Shown here: piece by piece, positions 1 through 11,290 of the stretch
Layout: the number at the start of each line of letters is the position of its first letter
How positions within the stretch are numbered: the first letter of the stretch is position 1
Assembly: GCA_022376515.1 (NCBI GenBank)
Contig: WTXI01000007.1
Location: forward strand, 62,001-126,000
Source: Lactifluus volemus
Lineage: Eukaryota; Basidiomycota; Agaricomycetes; Russulales; Russulaceae
Direction of reading: 5' to 3'
Length of the DNA: 64,000 bases
Notes under the pieces: model-generated
Databases searched by the model: none
Told to the model about the DNA's origin: nothing
The model's input: the letters and a program-made list of their open reading frames with translations, nothing else
Made by a program: the position numbers and the translations under genes

Positions 1-1121
1 GGTTTGGGTAGTAGTGACATCTACGTCCATAGCGTCAGCATCGCGTTGTGGACGTGGGGCCGGGCGCGGTGGCTGTTGAGGACGACGTTGTTGTTGTTGT
101 CCTCGCGCATTGCCGAGTAATTGAGTAATGCGTCCTAGTGACCCGCCACCATGCATTTCTTTAAACAATTTTTGTTCCGTCCATGCGGCTGAGTGTTTAC
201 GTGCCGCTTCCTGCCATTCCGCAAGGGTTTCTGGTCTCGGCCATTCACAGTTCATGATGGTCATGTGAAGGGCTTCTTTGAGACCGGCGCGATACTGAAT
301 GATAGTCCCTTGAGCGTTGGCTTCAAAGCCTGCTTCTTCAAGAAGGTCATTGAACGAAGTAGTGTAATCGTCCAGTTCGTCTCCGACCATCCGAAGTTTC
401 GCAAACTTTGTGAGGGCATCTTCTTTTGCGGCGGCATCTTGGAAATCTTCAAGAAACCTTTGTTTGAAACCAACCCAAAGGTCTAGATCGTTGGGGTCTC
501 CTCCACGGTCTAGGTATCCTCCTAGGGAGTTAAGACGTGCTTGGGCCCAGCCTTCGCAACGTGGTCCAGACATAAATGTGGTGAACATGAGGATTCGATT
601 TGCAGGGTTCGACATTCCGGGGTTTCCTTGGTTTAATCTTCGGTAATTTTCGAAGATTTCCATGAATCGTTTCGATCGCGATCTATTTCCATCAAAGGGT
701 TTTGGGGGAATCCCCATTAACCCTCCTCCAGCAGCGGGGATTTGAGCAAAGCCTTGGCCTTGTTGAAGGGGAGCTGCTGCTGCTCCGCCTCCTCTACCGC
801 CACCACCACCACCACCACTGCCACCTCCTCCTCCTCCAGGACTACCAGGTGCTCCTCCACCTCCTCCACTGCCTCCAGGAGTACCGCTTCCTCCTCCACT
901 ACCACTGAAGATTGCTCCACTACCACTTGCCGTGGTAGAGGTTTTCTTTCCTTTTCCTTTAGGTCGGGAAAAGAGGGCTGAAGCGGTGGGTGTTACTGTA
1001 GCGGTTGCTGAGACAATTTGAAAAGGGGGGAGTAGGGCATAGCCTGCAACTCCTTGTGCAGCTGCATGAAGGGTTCGTGCTGCAAGGGATTGGATAGGAG
1101 AGGTACTTGTGGAAGCGGGGG
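1..1121 (-). pseudogene. gag: A2 gag, C-terminal part (structural protein fragment)
   Basis: On the minus strand this encodes the middle and C-terminal part of a Ty3/gypsy Gag: the glycine/alanine-rich linker (about 720-930), then the retrotransposon gag domain, matching A3 gag (27065-28750) residue by residue in pieces. The frame changes several times through single-base indels, so no long ORF remains. The zinc knuckle lies beyond the left edge. The 5' portion of the same gag is at 8774-9181. Confidence 0.85.
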
Positions 1122-1727
1122 TGTTATGGACTGACACGTGTTTTGCTGACTCATACTGTACATTTTCGGACTGACTGATTCATTTCTGCTGACTCCCTTG
1201 CTTATGCGAATGGACTGCCGATCGCTTTGTTTCAGATCGCTTACTTATTTTCTCACGAACAGCCTTGCACAGCACCGTATAGCCTCAAGCAACAGCCACA
1301 TGCACAGGATGACTCGCTGATTCCTGAAACATGTTTCAAACCCTGAAAGCTATACGAAGGTCACAGCCCCTAAGGCTGTGTACATAGCATCATCTTCTTA
1401 TATATAAACCCTGTACTTTCTGCCCTAGAGACCTTAAGTCTCAGTTTTGTTTCGCAATCCAAGTCCTTCTATCTATTAGAACCTTGTCTTGCCTAGAAGC
1501 ATTCGACCTGAGAGAACCCTCTTGACATCACTCTTCACGACTTCTTGACACTTTGGTCTCACCCTGAGCCCAAAGCCCTTGACCTCTGAAACGCTCTTGA
1601 CTTAGTCGTTTACTAAGTCTCATCTTTACCGAACCTTTGATCTTGACTTGCACGTCTTGCAAGTCTAGTTCTTGACTTCACAAACGAACGTACACTTCGT
1701 ACAAAGGTCCCACTTGGAACCTTAACA
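1122..1727 (+). repeat. 5' LTR of A1
   Basis: A 606-bp LTR, TG...CA ends. It holds a TATA box (TATATAAA, 1401-1408), and about 35 bp downstream the sequence AAGTCTCAGTTT (1436-1447), the likely start of the RNA (R). U3 carries CACGTG and TGACTCA near its start, the palindrome GAAACATGTTTC and a short hairpin with arms CACAGCC/GGCTGTG. Confidence 0.96.
1401..1447 (+). promoter_or_regulatory. A1 core promoter and predicted start of R
   Basis: TATATAAA at 1401-1408 is followed at 1436 by AAGTCTCAGTTT. The spacing of about 35 bp suits a TATA-directed start. The 12-mer is the exact reverse complement of the bases just inside the 5' LTR (1729-1740). The start site is inferred, not measured. Confidence 0.6.
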
Positions 1728-1740
1728 CAAACTGAGACTT
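1728..1740 (+). promoter_or_regulatory. A1 primer binding site, self-priming type
   Basis: The first bases after the LTR are CAAACTGAGACTT. Bases 1729-1740 pair over 12 nt with AAGTCTCAGTTT at the predicted RNA 5' end (1436-1447). They do not begin with the TGG expected for a tRNA 3' CCA end. In Tf1/sushi-type elements the RNA 5' end primes at such a site. The same site exists in A2 and A3. Confidence 0.7.
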
Positions 1741-1773
1741 CAACTCTCACATTTGTGAACGAACGAACGAACC

Positions 1774-3581
1774 ATGTCAGACAGCTCTAGAGGCAGTCCA
1801 TATGGTAGATTCACCGCGTTAGCCGAAGAATCTCCTGAACAAGATCGCCCTACACAAGGCGATGACGACGATGACGAAGCCCTTGCGCAGGCCGCTGGAC
1901 TAGACTTCGCGCCCACTCCCATACTCCTATGATCTCACTTGAACAAGCAATTGAACAAGTGAAACAACCCGCGACACCTTCTGACTCTGGAAGTGGCGAA
2001 GAACCAAACTACAATATAGCCATGGACCTCTTACCTGAAAGTCCCACTGACGAACAGCTTGAGCAAATGAGAAAAATATTTGCTAAGCAACCGACACCTG
2101 AACCAGTACCTGACCCAAACGCCCCGCTCACTCCTAAAGAACTCCTCGCCCTAAACACTATATTCAAATCCAAAGCCCCTGCTTCCACAAGCACCTCACC
2201 TATTCAATCCCTCGCAGCACGAGCTTTCATGCAGCCGCACAAGGAGTTGCAGGCTACGCCCTACTCCCTCCTTTCCAAATCGCCTCAGCCACCGCTACAG
2301 TAACACCTACCGCTTCAGCCCTCTTTTCCCAACCAAAAGGGAAGAGCAAGAAAGCTTCCGCCACGGCAAGTGGTAGTGGAGCAATCTTCAGCGGTGGTGG
2401 AGGAGGAGGCGGTACTCCTGGAGGCAGCGGAGGAGGTGGAGGAGCACCTGGTAGCCCGGAGGAGGTGGTGGTGGAGGAGGAGGAGGTGGCGGCGGTGGAG
2501 GAGGTGGAGCAGCAGCAGCTCCCCTTCAACAAGGCCAAGGCTTTGCTCAAATCCCCGCTGCTGGAGGAGGGTTAATGGGGATTCCCCAAAACCCTTTGAT
2601 GGAAATAGATCGCGATCGAAACGATTCATGGAAATCTTCGAAAACTACCGAAGATTAAACCAAGGAAACCCCGGAATGTCGAACCCTGCAAACCGAATCC
2701 TCATGTTCACCACGTTTATGTCTGGACCACGATGCGAAGGCTGGGCCCAAGCACGTCTCAACTCCCTAGGAGGATATCTAGACCGTGGAGGAGACCCCAA
2801 TGACCTGGACCTTTGGATTGGTTTCAAACAAAGGTTCCTTGAAGATTTCCGCGATGCCGCCGCAAAGGAAGATGCCCTCACAAAGTTCACGAAACTTCGT
2901 ATGGTCGGAGACAATCTGGACGATTACACTACTTCGTTCAATGACCTTCTTGAAGAAGCAGGCTTTGAAGCCGACGCCCAAGGAACTATTATTCAGTACC
3001 GCGCCGGTCTCAAAGAAGCCCTTCATATGACTATTATGAATCGCGAGTGGCCGAAACCAGAAACCCTTGCGGACTGGCAAGAAGCAGCACGTAAACACTC
3101 AGCCGCTTGGACGGAACAGAAATTGTTCAGAGAACTACACGCTGGCGGATCGATGGGGCATATCACACAACTACTCGGTAACACGCGAGGACAACAGCAA
3201 CAACGCCGTCCTCAACAACCACCGCGCCCAACCCCACGCCCGCAGCGTGATGCCGATGCTATGGATGTAGACGTCACTACTACCCAAACTAATCGCACCC
3301 CTGATCCTGACCGTGAACGCCTCATACGCGAAGGACGTTGCTTCTATTGCAAAGAACAAGGCCATCTCTCTCGAGAATGCCCTGTTAAGAAGAAACGAAA
3401 CGCCAACGCTACCGGCACTACACGTGCTCGTGTTACTGAAACATCCGAAGTAACAACGAACCCCACTCCTACTCCACCTAAAGAACTTTCGAATGTGGAA
3501 ATCGCTAAAGCTCTCAAAGCTATGTCTGATGACGAACGCGGCAAACTTGCCGAATTCCTTTCTCAAGATCCGTCTTTTTAA
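1774..3581 (+). pseudogene. gag: A1 gag (capsid/nucleocapsid), frameshifted
   Basis: Gag forms the virus-like particle and packages element RNA. It starts with ATG at 1774 (MSDSSRGSPYGRF), has an acidic stretch, a glycine-rich linker, the gag domain from about 2590, and a CCHC zinc knuckle CFYCKEQGHLSREC at about 3340-3385. The stop TAA is 3579-3581. Compared with A2/A3 there is a lost G near 1898 and other 1-base losses in the Gly-rich part. Pol follows in the -1 frame. Confidence 0.88.
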
Positions 3582-5658
3582 AGGGCTCTGATCTCGCCGC
3601 CTGGATCCGAGCCTTAGTACCGAAAAGCTTGTATTTAAATGCCATTTCATCAATGGAAGTTCCCATTATTTATTCAAGCTATAACGGCGGAATGAAAGAA
3701 GACAAAGCGCTTGTCGATAGTGGCGCTACCAGTAATTTTATCGATCATCGAACAGCAGAAAGATGGCAACTAGGAACGAAAGATCTAGAAAAACCAATTC
3801 AGATCTTTAACGTCGACGGACAGAAAACAAATTAGGACGAGTCACGAAGTTTTCTACCTTACGCATCCGTATGGGAAAACTAGAAGAATTACAAAACTTC
3901 TTCATCACAGACCTGGGCATGGACCGCGTCATCCTCGGATACCCATGGCTAGAAACATTCAATCCACGACTCAATTGGAAAAACCGAACCCTAGACGATG
4001 AAAACCCAAAGATTTGCCTCGAATCCCAATATTACCACGCAGCAGTTGCCCTCAAAGAAAAGGCTCAAGTTTTACTTGCACGAGCCCTAGAACCTGCTGG
4101 AAAATCCCAAGAATGGGCCATTGCGGATACTGAACGACGCACGGCTTCTAGCGCTGCTGTTCAAGGAATACCCCTTGAATACCAGCGTCATGCCTTCATC
4201 TTTGACGAAGAAGCAGCAAAACGCTTCCCTCCTAGCCGAGGAAAATTTGACATGGAGATAAAGTTAAAACCGGACGCACCCGACATCATTAATTGCAAGG
4301 TTTATCCGCTAACTGAAGAAGGGAAGGACATTACAAAGAAGTTCCTCAAAGAACATCAGGAGAAAGGCTATATCGAGCAAACGGACTCCCCTTGGTCTTC
4401 GCCTTGGTTCCTCATCCCTAAAGCAGACGGAAGTTCTAGACCAGTTCAAGATTATCGACGCGTTAATGAACATACTATTCCCGACGTCTACCCTCTCCCC
4501 CGCATCGAAAATCTTCTAGAACAACTCCATGGCATGCGATATTTTACTACCCTTGACATCCGATGGGGGTACCACAATATTCGCATCAAAGACGAAGACC
4601 AATGGAAAGCCGCCTTTAAAACTCCCTATGGTCTTTTTAAGCCTAAAGTAATGTTCTTTGGACTACGAAACTCACCAGCAGTCTTCCAAAGATTCATGGA
4701 CGCCGCCTTTGCCGATCTTGTCAACAAATACCCAGGACGCATTCTAATCTATATGGATGACGTCCTCATTTGCTCCGACAATCTAGAAGAGCTCCGAGAA
4801 ATCACTCACGCAGTTCTCACACGCGCCCGTGAACTCTCCCTATTCTTCAAAGCGTCAAAATGCCACTTTGAGAAAGAACAAGTCAAATACCTTGGTATTG
4901 AAGTCCGCGATGGGAAGATAACAATCGACCCAACAAAAAGAAACGGCCTAGCCAATTGGCCCACCGTCCTTACAAAAGTAGAAGACGTCAGAAGCACCCT
5001 TGGCGTCCTCGGTTTTCAACGACCCTTCATCCGTGGCTTTGCCGACATTGCGCGCCCCATTACTGCACTTCTAAAGAAGGGGGTGAAGTTCGACTGGACC
5101 GATGAGTGCAGTAATGCCTTAAAAATTTTACTCCAACGCGTACAAGAAGACCCAGTCCTATACCGACCTGACTACTCAAAACCCTTTGAACTCGAAGTAG
5201 ATGCCTCCCAATATGCCACTGGGGCAGTCCTACTTCAAAGAGACAAAGATAACAAACCAAGAGCAGTCGGTTATGACTCACACACCTTCAACGCTGCAGA
5301 GAGAAATTACCCAGTCTATGACCGCGAACTTTTAGCAGTCGTCAGAGGACTCCTTCGATGGGAACACGTGTTGTTGTCTTCACCATTCCCGATCAAAGTA
5401 TACACTGACCACAACAACCTCCGATTTTATCGATCACCACGAAACATTGCACGAAGAGTGGCGCGCTACTTGAGCAAGTTAGCAGAGTTTAACTTTGAAC
5501 TTATCCACAAACCTGGCGCTACAAATCGTGCCGACGCCCTGTCACGACACCCCGCCATTCCCAAAGGCGATGATGACAACGAAGATGTCGTGGTGTTACC
5601 GGACAAACCTTTGTTCAAGCGATGGAACTTCACTCCATCGAAGAGCGTGTTTGGTTAG
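3582..5658 (+). pseudogene. pol: A1 pol: protease, reverse transcriptase, RNase H
   Basis: Aspartic protease motif VDSGATSNFID lies near 3713-3745. The reverse transcriptase runs from about 4240 to 4990, with the catalytic YMDDV at about 4750. RNase H begins at EVDASQYATGAVLL (about 5194) and includes YDRELLAVV and TDHNNL. A 1-base loss near 3822 (GGACAG for GGCACGG in A3) and another near 5605-5675 split the frame into pieces 3629-3835, 3871-5658 and onward. These enzymes mature Gag-Pol and copy the RNA to DNA. Confidence 0.9.
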
Positions 5659-7076
5659 CACAAAAAGAAAAGACGACCTTATGAAACAATGGGCGGAGGA
5701 ACATCAGCTAGAGCAAGATCACAAGGGACAGTGGTGGAAAGCGGACGCTCCAGTAGTCCCTGAGGATGACCAACTGAAGAAAGATATACTCTGGCGTTAT
5801 CATGACCATCAGCTCGCTGGCCATCCAGGTATCGCCAATACCATGATAGAAGTCTTTCATAACTTCTGGTGGCCCGGACTCAAACAGTATGTCACCCAAT
5901 ACGTCAAGGGATGCGCCACATGCCAGTCAACAAAACCCCTTACCCATCGCCCAAAACCCCCTATCGCTCCCATCGAACCACGAGAACAGGAAACATCCAA
6001 TGTTCCTTTCCAAGTCGTGGCGATGGACCTTATCACGGATCTTCCCGAGTCACATGGATATGATTCCATCCTTACAATTGTTGATCACGATTGCACTAAA
6101 GCTGCCGTCTTCTTACCATGCACAAAAAAGATCACCACGGAAGAAGTTATCGACTTATACATCTCCAATGTTTTTCCGAATTACGGCGTTCCCCGAAGAA
6201 TCATCTCTGATAGAGATCCCCGCTTCACATCACACCTAGCCACGGGGCTCTGCCAGAAGCTCAAGATATCGCAAAATATCAGTACTGCCTATCACCCTCA
6301 AACGGACGGTCAATCGGAAAGGAGCAACCAACGAGTAGAACAATATCTCCGCATTTACGGCAATGACTACATGAATGACTGGTCCACACTTCTACCCATG
6401 GCCCAGTTCGTCCATAACTCATGGCCAAACGCCACAACCGGATTTACTCCGTACGAACTTCTCATCGGATACACCCCTCTCGTCGCAACCTCTCGGATCA
6501 CAAGCCATCTACCCTATGTCAACAAAAGATCCGAAGAACTCAAAAACATCCGAGAAAAGGCCCGATCAGCAATGAAACACGCACAACCCTCCTTCACAAA
6601 CGCACAGAACATAAGAAGGGTCAACGCCACTACCGAAAATACGCCGTAGGAGAAAGGTCTGGCTCGAAGGTACCAATCTCAAAATGACGCACCTTAGCAG
6701 CAAGCTAGCCCAAAACGCTACGGACCTTTTACAATCACCAAAGTCATATCACCGGTAGTTGTACGCCTCAAACTCCCAGATCGATGGCAGATTCATGATG
6801 TGTTTCACACATCACTGATCGCTCCCTATACGGAAACACCCGAACATGGTCCGAACTTGAACAGCCTCCACCGGAACTTGTAGACGGAGAAGAGGAGTAC
6901 GAAGTAGAAGCTTTCTAGGGTCCAGACGTATCGGACCAAAGAACAAGACCAAACTCCAATATCTCCTAAAGTGGAAAGGATATTCCGCCGCACACAACAC
7001 ATGGGAACCAGCTGAGAATGTTGACGCCCCAGAACTACTCACAGCCTTTTACAAAGCTCAACCAAAAGCTATAAAA
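5600..7076 (+). pseudogene. pol: A1 pol: integrase and chromodomain
   Basis: The integrase N-terminal HHCC finger (HDHQLAGH ... CATC) is at about 5800-5930. The DDE core shows MDLITDLP (about 6025), SDRDPRF (about 6208) and the Glu in DGQSERSNQ (about 6310). A KRYGPFTI-type GPY/F segment follows, then a chromodomain (EYEVEA, YLLKWKGY, NTWEPAENI) at about 6895-7040. The chromodomain marks a chromovirus, a clade that targets chromatin. Single-base losses at about 6588, 6650, 6708, 6857, 6906 and 7070 relative to A3 interrupt the frame. Confidence 0.88.
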
Positions 7077-8134
7077 CCCTCTGCTTCAGCAAGAAACGAC
7101 ATCACCAACTTTCATCCCCACCACTACAACTACCACCACCACACCACCTTTACCAACTCCCTCACAATTCGCTATGCAACATGTCCCAGCCCAATATGAC
7201 CTACCCGCACCACGTCCCATCCGCCCAGTCCACCCGTCATCGTTCATCTACCAATCATCGTTCGGCCTCTCCACCGTTTATCCCAGTGACCTATACACGG
7301 CGTCAGAGAAACCGATCCCCGACCCCCGTTCTCCCCCTTATACCCGCGAATTACCCCGCTCGACGACGCCCTTAGAGAATCGCTCTTCCAGGCCTGCGAG
7401 TTCGCAGCATGGGCCATACAGCAACCCAAACCGACGAGTTCGCTTTGGGACTACCTCACACCTACCTCCGACCACCCGCGGTCCCCACTCCCCGTCCTCG
7501 CATCACCAACGTGGCACGAGAACCTCCCCGATTTTGGTGGACTCCCGCGGAGCGACGCCGCCCCCTCCCCGCCAAACAACCAACTACCCTCCTTACCAAG
7601 CTCACCGGCCTCTAACGTCCGCGACTCGCCCGCCTCATCTGTCTCCCCTATCCAGGACGACGAACTCGGATGGGCATTTGATAATGACGGCGACATGACG
7701 ACGACGAGTGGCCAAGGAGTCAATTCATGACAGCACGCATCCCTTCACTGCAAGACTTGCATGGAACGGGTCGTCAATAGTAGCAGTGGAACCGCCGCTG
7801 ATAGTGCCGCAGCCAGGGTCACGCACACGCCCTATTGTGGTCGATGCAAGCGACGAAACCCCGGCACCTCTACGTCGAGTGCCCCCTCCACCACTGGTGT
7901 GAGTGGTGTGCTGACTACGGCCATCCAGGCCCTTCGTGTCATGAACCCCACCAGCAATGCAAGTTCGGAGACTCTTGTAGAGTCCCCTTAGAACATCCTC
8001 ACTGGCATTGGTCGTGCCCGTACACCGACGACAAGAAGGCTTACCTCTGGTATGGCCACGGTGTCGATCGCTCCACGTCTGGCTGGATCAACGCGGAGAT
8101 GAGTGACTGGGACTATGCTGCTGATCGTGAGTGA
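7077..8134 (+). pseudogene. A1 pol C-terminal extension, Pro-rich then Cys/His-rich
   Basis: After the chromodomain the polyprotein continues about 350 codons: a Thr/Pro/Ser-rich linker (about 7100-7720) and a Cys/His-rich terminal domain ending AADRE at 8134. The final frame restarts at 7835 after indels. The same domain is intact in A3 (about residues 795-930 of the ORF 22392-25184). I know no named family for it; the Cys pairs suggest zinc binding. Confidence 0.7.
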
Positions 8135-8168
8135 ACGCAGGTGGGACTGCGCCTTAGACGGGGGATGG

Positions 8169-8773
8169 TGTTATGGACTGACACGTGTTTTGCTGACTCA
8201 TACTGTACATTTTCGGACTGACTGATCATTTCTGCTGACTCCCTTGCTTATGCGAATGGACTGCCGATCGCTTTGTTTCAGATCGCTTACTTATTTTCTC
8301 ACGAACAGCCTTGCACAGCACCGTATAGCCTCAAGCAACAGCCACATGCACAGGATGACTCGCTGATTCCTGAAACATGTTTCAAACCCTGAAAGCTATA
8401 CGAAGGTCACAGCCCCTAAGGCTGTGTACATAGCATCATCTTCTTATATATAAACCCTGTACTTTCTGCCCTAGAGACCTTAAGTCTCAGTTTTGTTTCG
8501 CAATCCAAGTCCTTCTATCTATTAGAACCTTGTCTTGCCTAGAAGCATTCGACCTGAGAGAACCCTCTTGACATCACTCTTCACGACTTCTTGACACTTT
8601 GGTCTCACCCTGAGCCCAAAGCCCTTGACCTCTGAAACGCTCTTGACTTAGTCGTTTACTAAGTCTCATCTTTACCGAACCTTTGATCTTGACTTGCACG
8701 TCTTGCAAGTCTAGTTCTTGACTTCACAAACGAACGTACACTTCGTACAAAGGTCCCACTTGGAACCTTAACA
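8169..8773 (+). repeat. 3' LTR of A1
   Basis: A 605-bp LTR, TGTTATGG to TTAACA, nearly identical to 1122-1727. The purine-rich tract AGACGGGGGATGG just upstream (about 8156-8168) is the expected polypurine tract. It is followed by the target duplication GGGGG (8774-8778). Confidence 0.96.
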
Positions 8774-9181
8774 GGGGGCTTTGGATTTGAATATGGTGTT
8801 CAGGGTGAGGAGTTCTTTTGCTGTAAGCGGGGCGTTTGGGTCAGGTTCTGGTTCGGGTGTTGGTTGCTTTGCAAATATTTTTCTCATTTGCTCAAGCTGC
8901 TCATCGGTGGGACTTTCAGGTAGAAGGTCCATGGCTATATTGTAGTTCGGTTCTTCGCCACTTCCAGAGTCAGAAGGTGTTGCGGGTTGTTTCACTTGTT
9001 CAATTGCTTGTTCAAGTGAGATCATAGGAGTATGGGAGTGGGCGCGGAGTCTAGTCCCAGCGGCCTGCGCAAGGACTTCGTCATCGCTGTCATCGCCTTG
9101 TATAGGGCGATCTTGTTCAGGAGATTCTTCGGCTAACACGGTGAATCTACCATATGGACTGCCTCTAGAGCTGTCTGACAT
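8774..9181 (-). pseudogene. gag: A2 gag, N-terminal part
   Basis: Starts at ATG 9181 with MSDSSRGSPYGRF, an open reading frame of about 136 codons to the insertion point, ending in ..NTIFKSKAP where A1 was inserted. It is undamaged by indels here and serves as the reference showing that A1 lacks one G near its position 1898. Continues at 1121-1. Confidence 0.92.
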
Positions 9182-9229
9182 GGTTCGTTTCGTTCGTTCA
9201 CAAAATGTGAGAATTGAAGTCTCAGTTTG

Positions 9230-9822
9230 TGTTAAGGTTCCAAGTGGGACCTTTGTACGAAGTGTACGATTGTTCGTGAAGTCAAGAACTAGACTTGCAA
9301 GACGTGCAAGTCAAGATCAAGGGTTCGATAAAGACAAGACTTAGTAAACGACTAAGTCAAGAGCGTTTCAGAGGTCGAGGGCTTTTGGGCTTAGGGATAA
9401 GACCAAAGTATCAGGAAGTCGAAGAGCGTGATGTCAAGAGGGTTCTCTCAGGTCTGATGCTTCTAGGCAAGCAAGGTTCTAATAGATAGAAGACTTGGAT
9501 TGCGAAACAAAACTGAGACTTAAGGTCTCTAGGGCAGAAAGTACAGGGTTTATATACAAGAAGACGTGGCTATGTACACAGCCATAGGGGCTGTGACCTT
9601 TGTACAGCTTTCAGGGTTTGAAACATGTTTCAGGAATCAGCAAGTCACCCTGTGCATGTGGCTGTTGCTTGCAGCTGTACAGTGCTGTGCGAGGCTGTAT
9701 CGTGAGAGAAATAAGTAAGCGATCTGAAACAAGGCGATCAGCAGTCCATTCGCATAAGCAAGGGAGTCAGTAGTCTGAAAAATGTATAGTATGAGTCAGC
9801 AAACATGTGTCAGTCCATAACA
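9230..9822 (-). repeat. 5' LTR of A2
   Basis: A 593-bp family A LTR in minus orientation. On the minus strand it is followed by the CAAACTGAGACTTC self-priming site (about 9216-9229), and its R contains AAGTCTCAGTTTTG. It differs from the A1 LTR by many substitutions, so A2 is older or from another sublineage. Confidence 0.94.
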
Positions 9823-10339
9823 AGGCCCCACAGTAATGACCAAAGGCAGGGGGGGCATTGAGGAACAAGGGATAAAGGCTGTAGCTGTTGCAAATCACAA
9901 GAGCTGGTACTACCATCCTACCATCATGAAAGGGATGGAAGGGAAAGAAAAGAAAGTCAGTCAGAGAAGTCAAAAAAAAAAAGTGACGCACTGGGATGCT
10001 TAGCATTGGCCACGATGAGAGGGTGGCAGGGACAAGCAAGGAGAGAGAGGGAGGCAATGCCAAAGGGCAGGTAGTGGTGAAGACAGAGCATCACACAGTG
10101 GCAGACAGAGAGATGTGCAAGTGGCAACAGAGGAGAGCGAGTGGGGGGAAGCAACACCGAGGTTACCACGTCTTGGTTGGAACCGATCATGTGACCAACC
10201 CCGGCTTTCAGGTAGGCTTAGCTGGGCTCAGTCGTGATTGGAAGCCTGGTACAGTCTAACTAAAATGGGAGCTAGCCTGGGCTCGGCTACATCCGGCTAA
10301 GGATAAGCCGGCTCCAGCTTATGGCTAAGCTGTCAATAG
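9823..10339. other. Non-coding, A/G-rich stretch and CCGGCT/GGCTTA repeats
   Basis: No gene seen. 9830-10160 is purine-rich with an A tract near 9971-9981 followed by GTGACGCACTGGG, resembling the GA-rich centres of the TTAAGC elements (see 18830-19560 and 46200-46900). 10190-10340 has repeated GGCTTAGC, GGCTCGGC and AGCCGG motifs, like the subterminal repeats of a DNA transposon; it borders the truncated hAT-A gene. Confidence 0.4.
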
Positions 10340-10960
10340 CTGCAAGCCCCCGCAACACTACTTATCCTCGTCTAGGTCTGAAACTTCTGCCAGTGTGTCT
10401 GTGTCGCCTTCATCTTCTTCATCTGAGCTTGCTTTTGTTGACTCGTCTTCGGCTCTGGACTCGTCCTCACTGTCCTCACCATTGTCCCCTTTTTGAAACA
10501 TTGGATTGGTGTAAGATGGCCCTGGCTACCAAATTTACTATGTGTGCAAGGCATCAGGCATGGTTCGCAGGGCCAGGAAAGCGTGGGAGATCCTTTGCAA
10601 GAGCCTTGATCATCTTATTGTTGGTGGAGGTGTTGTCACAAGTGATGCCCAGGATCTATCAAGATACTGTAAGTCAGCTACTCTTTTGATTGTAGAGACA
10701 TGAATCTAACCTTGTCAGAAATTTTGTAATCTGCAAGAATTTTTGCAAATGCCATGGCAAGTTTGGTCCCAGTGTGTGACACTGCCAACTCAACAATATC
10801 CAAGAGCAAACACATGGGCTGGCCCTTGTGTTTGAAATAGATGGCCACAGCCACAAATGCCTTGTGGTTCAGGGATGTCCAGGCATCTGTGGCAAAATTC
10901 AAATGACCATCATATTCCTGCCTCTCAGGTAAGTCTACTTTGTGTTATTTGAGACCAATG
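10340..10960 (-). pseudogene. hAT-A transposase, middle part (catalytic core fragment)
   Basis: Minus strand encodes NFATDAWTSLNHKAF (10902 down), MCLLLDIVELAVSHTGT, AMAFAKILADYKISDK, then after a probable intron ILGITCDNTSTNNKMIK, PRFPGPANHA and HIVNLVARAIL, followed by an acidic Asp/Glu/Ser stretch (about 10350-10500). This is the core of a BED-type hAT transposase. A TGA stop at 10554-10556 replaces the Arg found at this point in relatives (CGA to TGA). The C-terminal dimerisation domain is absent. The gene's 5' part is at 19911-21684; the break at 10960 is the end of an inserted element, inside what looks like an intron. Confidence 0.85.
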
Positions 10961-11162
10961 CATCAGGAAAATCTGAGTTTTTCTTAACAGTGCTTAAGCA
11001 TGCTTAATATGACTTAACAACACTTCTAAGCACTTTTAAGCAAAATGTCTCTAAGCTGGCCATGCTTAGGCTAAGCTAGGTCTTCTCCTTAATTTAACTT
11101 AGCCAGGGCTTATTGATGCTTATTTTGGGCTTAGTTCACTTAAATAGCAGCTTAGATCTGTG

Positions 11163-11290
11163 TAGACTGGCCACGGTTCGGTCCGGTTCGGGTTCGGCCT
11201 GAAATTTTCCAAACCTGAACCTAAAAATCAGGTTCGGTTCGCACCAGGTTCGCACCAGGTTCTGAACCTGAACCTAAAGTCTTGTAGTCA
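11163..11290. repeat. hAT-B left terminal and subterminal repeats
   Basis: Starts with the inverted repeat TAGACTGGCCACGGTTCGG, followed by several GGTTCGG and CAGGTTC motifs, likely transposase binding sites. The right-hand counterpart is 18480-18719. Confidence 0.8.

Larger units (their letters stand above)
1122..8773 (+). mobile_element. Chromovirus A1 (Ty3/gypsy), complete, both LTRs
   Basis: A 7.65-kb LTR retrotransposon with LTRs 1122-1727 and 8169-8773, both starting TGTTATGG and ending TTAACA, flanked by GGGGG. Domain order is gag, protease, RT, RNase H, integrase, chromodomain, as in chromoviruses. The LTRs match except for one missing T near 8226 (GATTCATT versus GATCATT), so insertion is recent. 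All coding parts can be followed against A3 but are broken by about a dozen single-base deletions. Confidence 0.96.
1..9822 (-). mobile_element. Chromovirus A2 (Ty3/gypsy, family A), left end off window, split by copy A1
   Basis: A minus-strand copy of LTR retrotransposon family A. Its 5' LTR is 9230-9822 and its gag start is at 9181. Gag then stops at 8774 and resumes at 1121, because plus-strand copy A1 (1122-8773) was inserted into it. The two breakpoints carry the same GGGGG (1117-1121 and 8774-8778), a 5-bp target-site duplication. Rejoining the flanks gives a sequence colinear with the gag of copy A3 (near 28350). The pol region and 3' LTR would lie left of base 1. Confidence 0.93.

Noticed and set aside
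702..981. Open frames rich in Leu/His or Ser/Thr opposite gag
   Set aside because: They are shadows of the glycine-rich gag linker read in other frames; the same occurs at 2254-2550 and 27901-28207.
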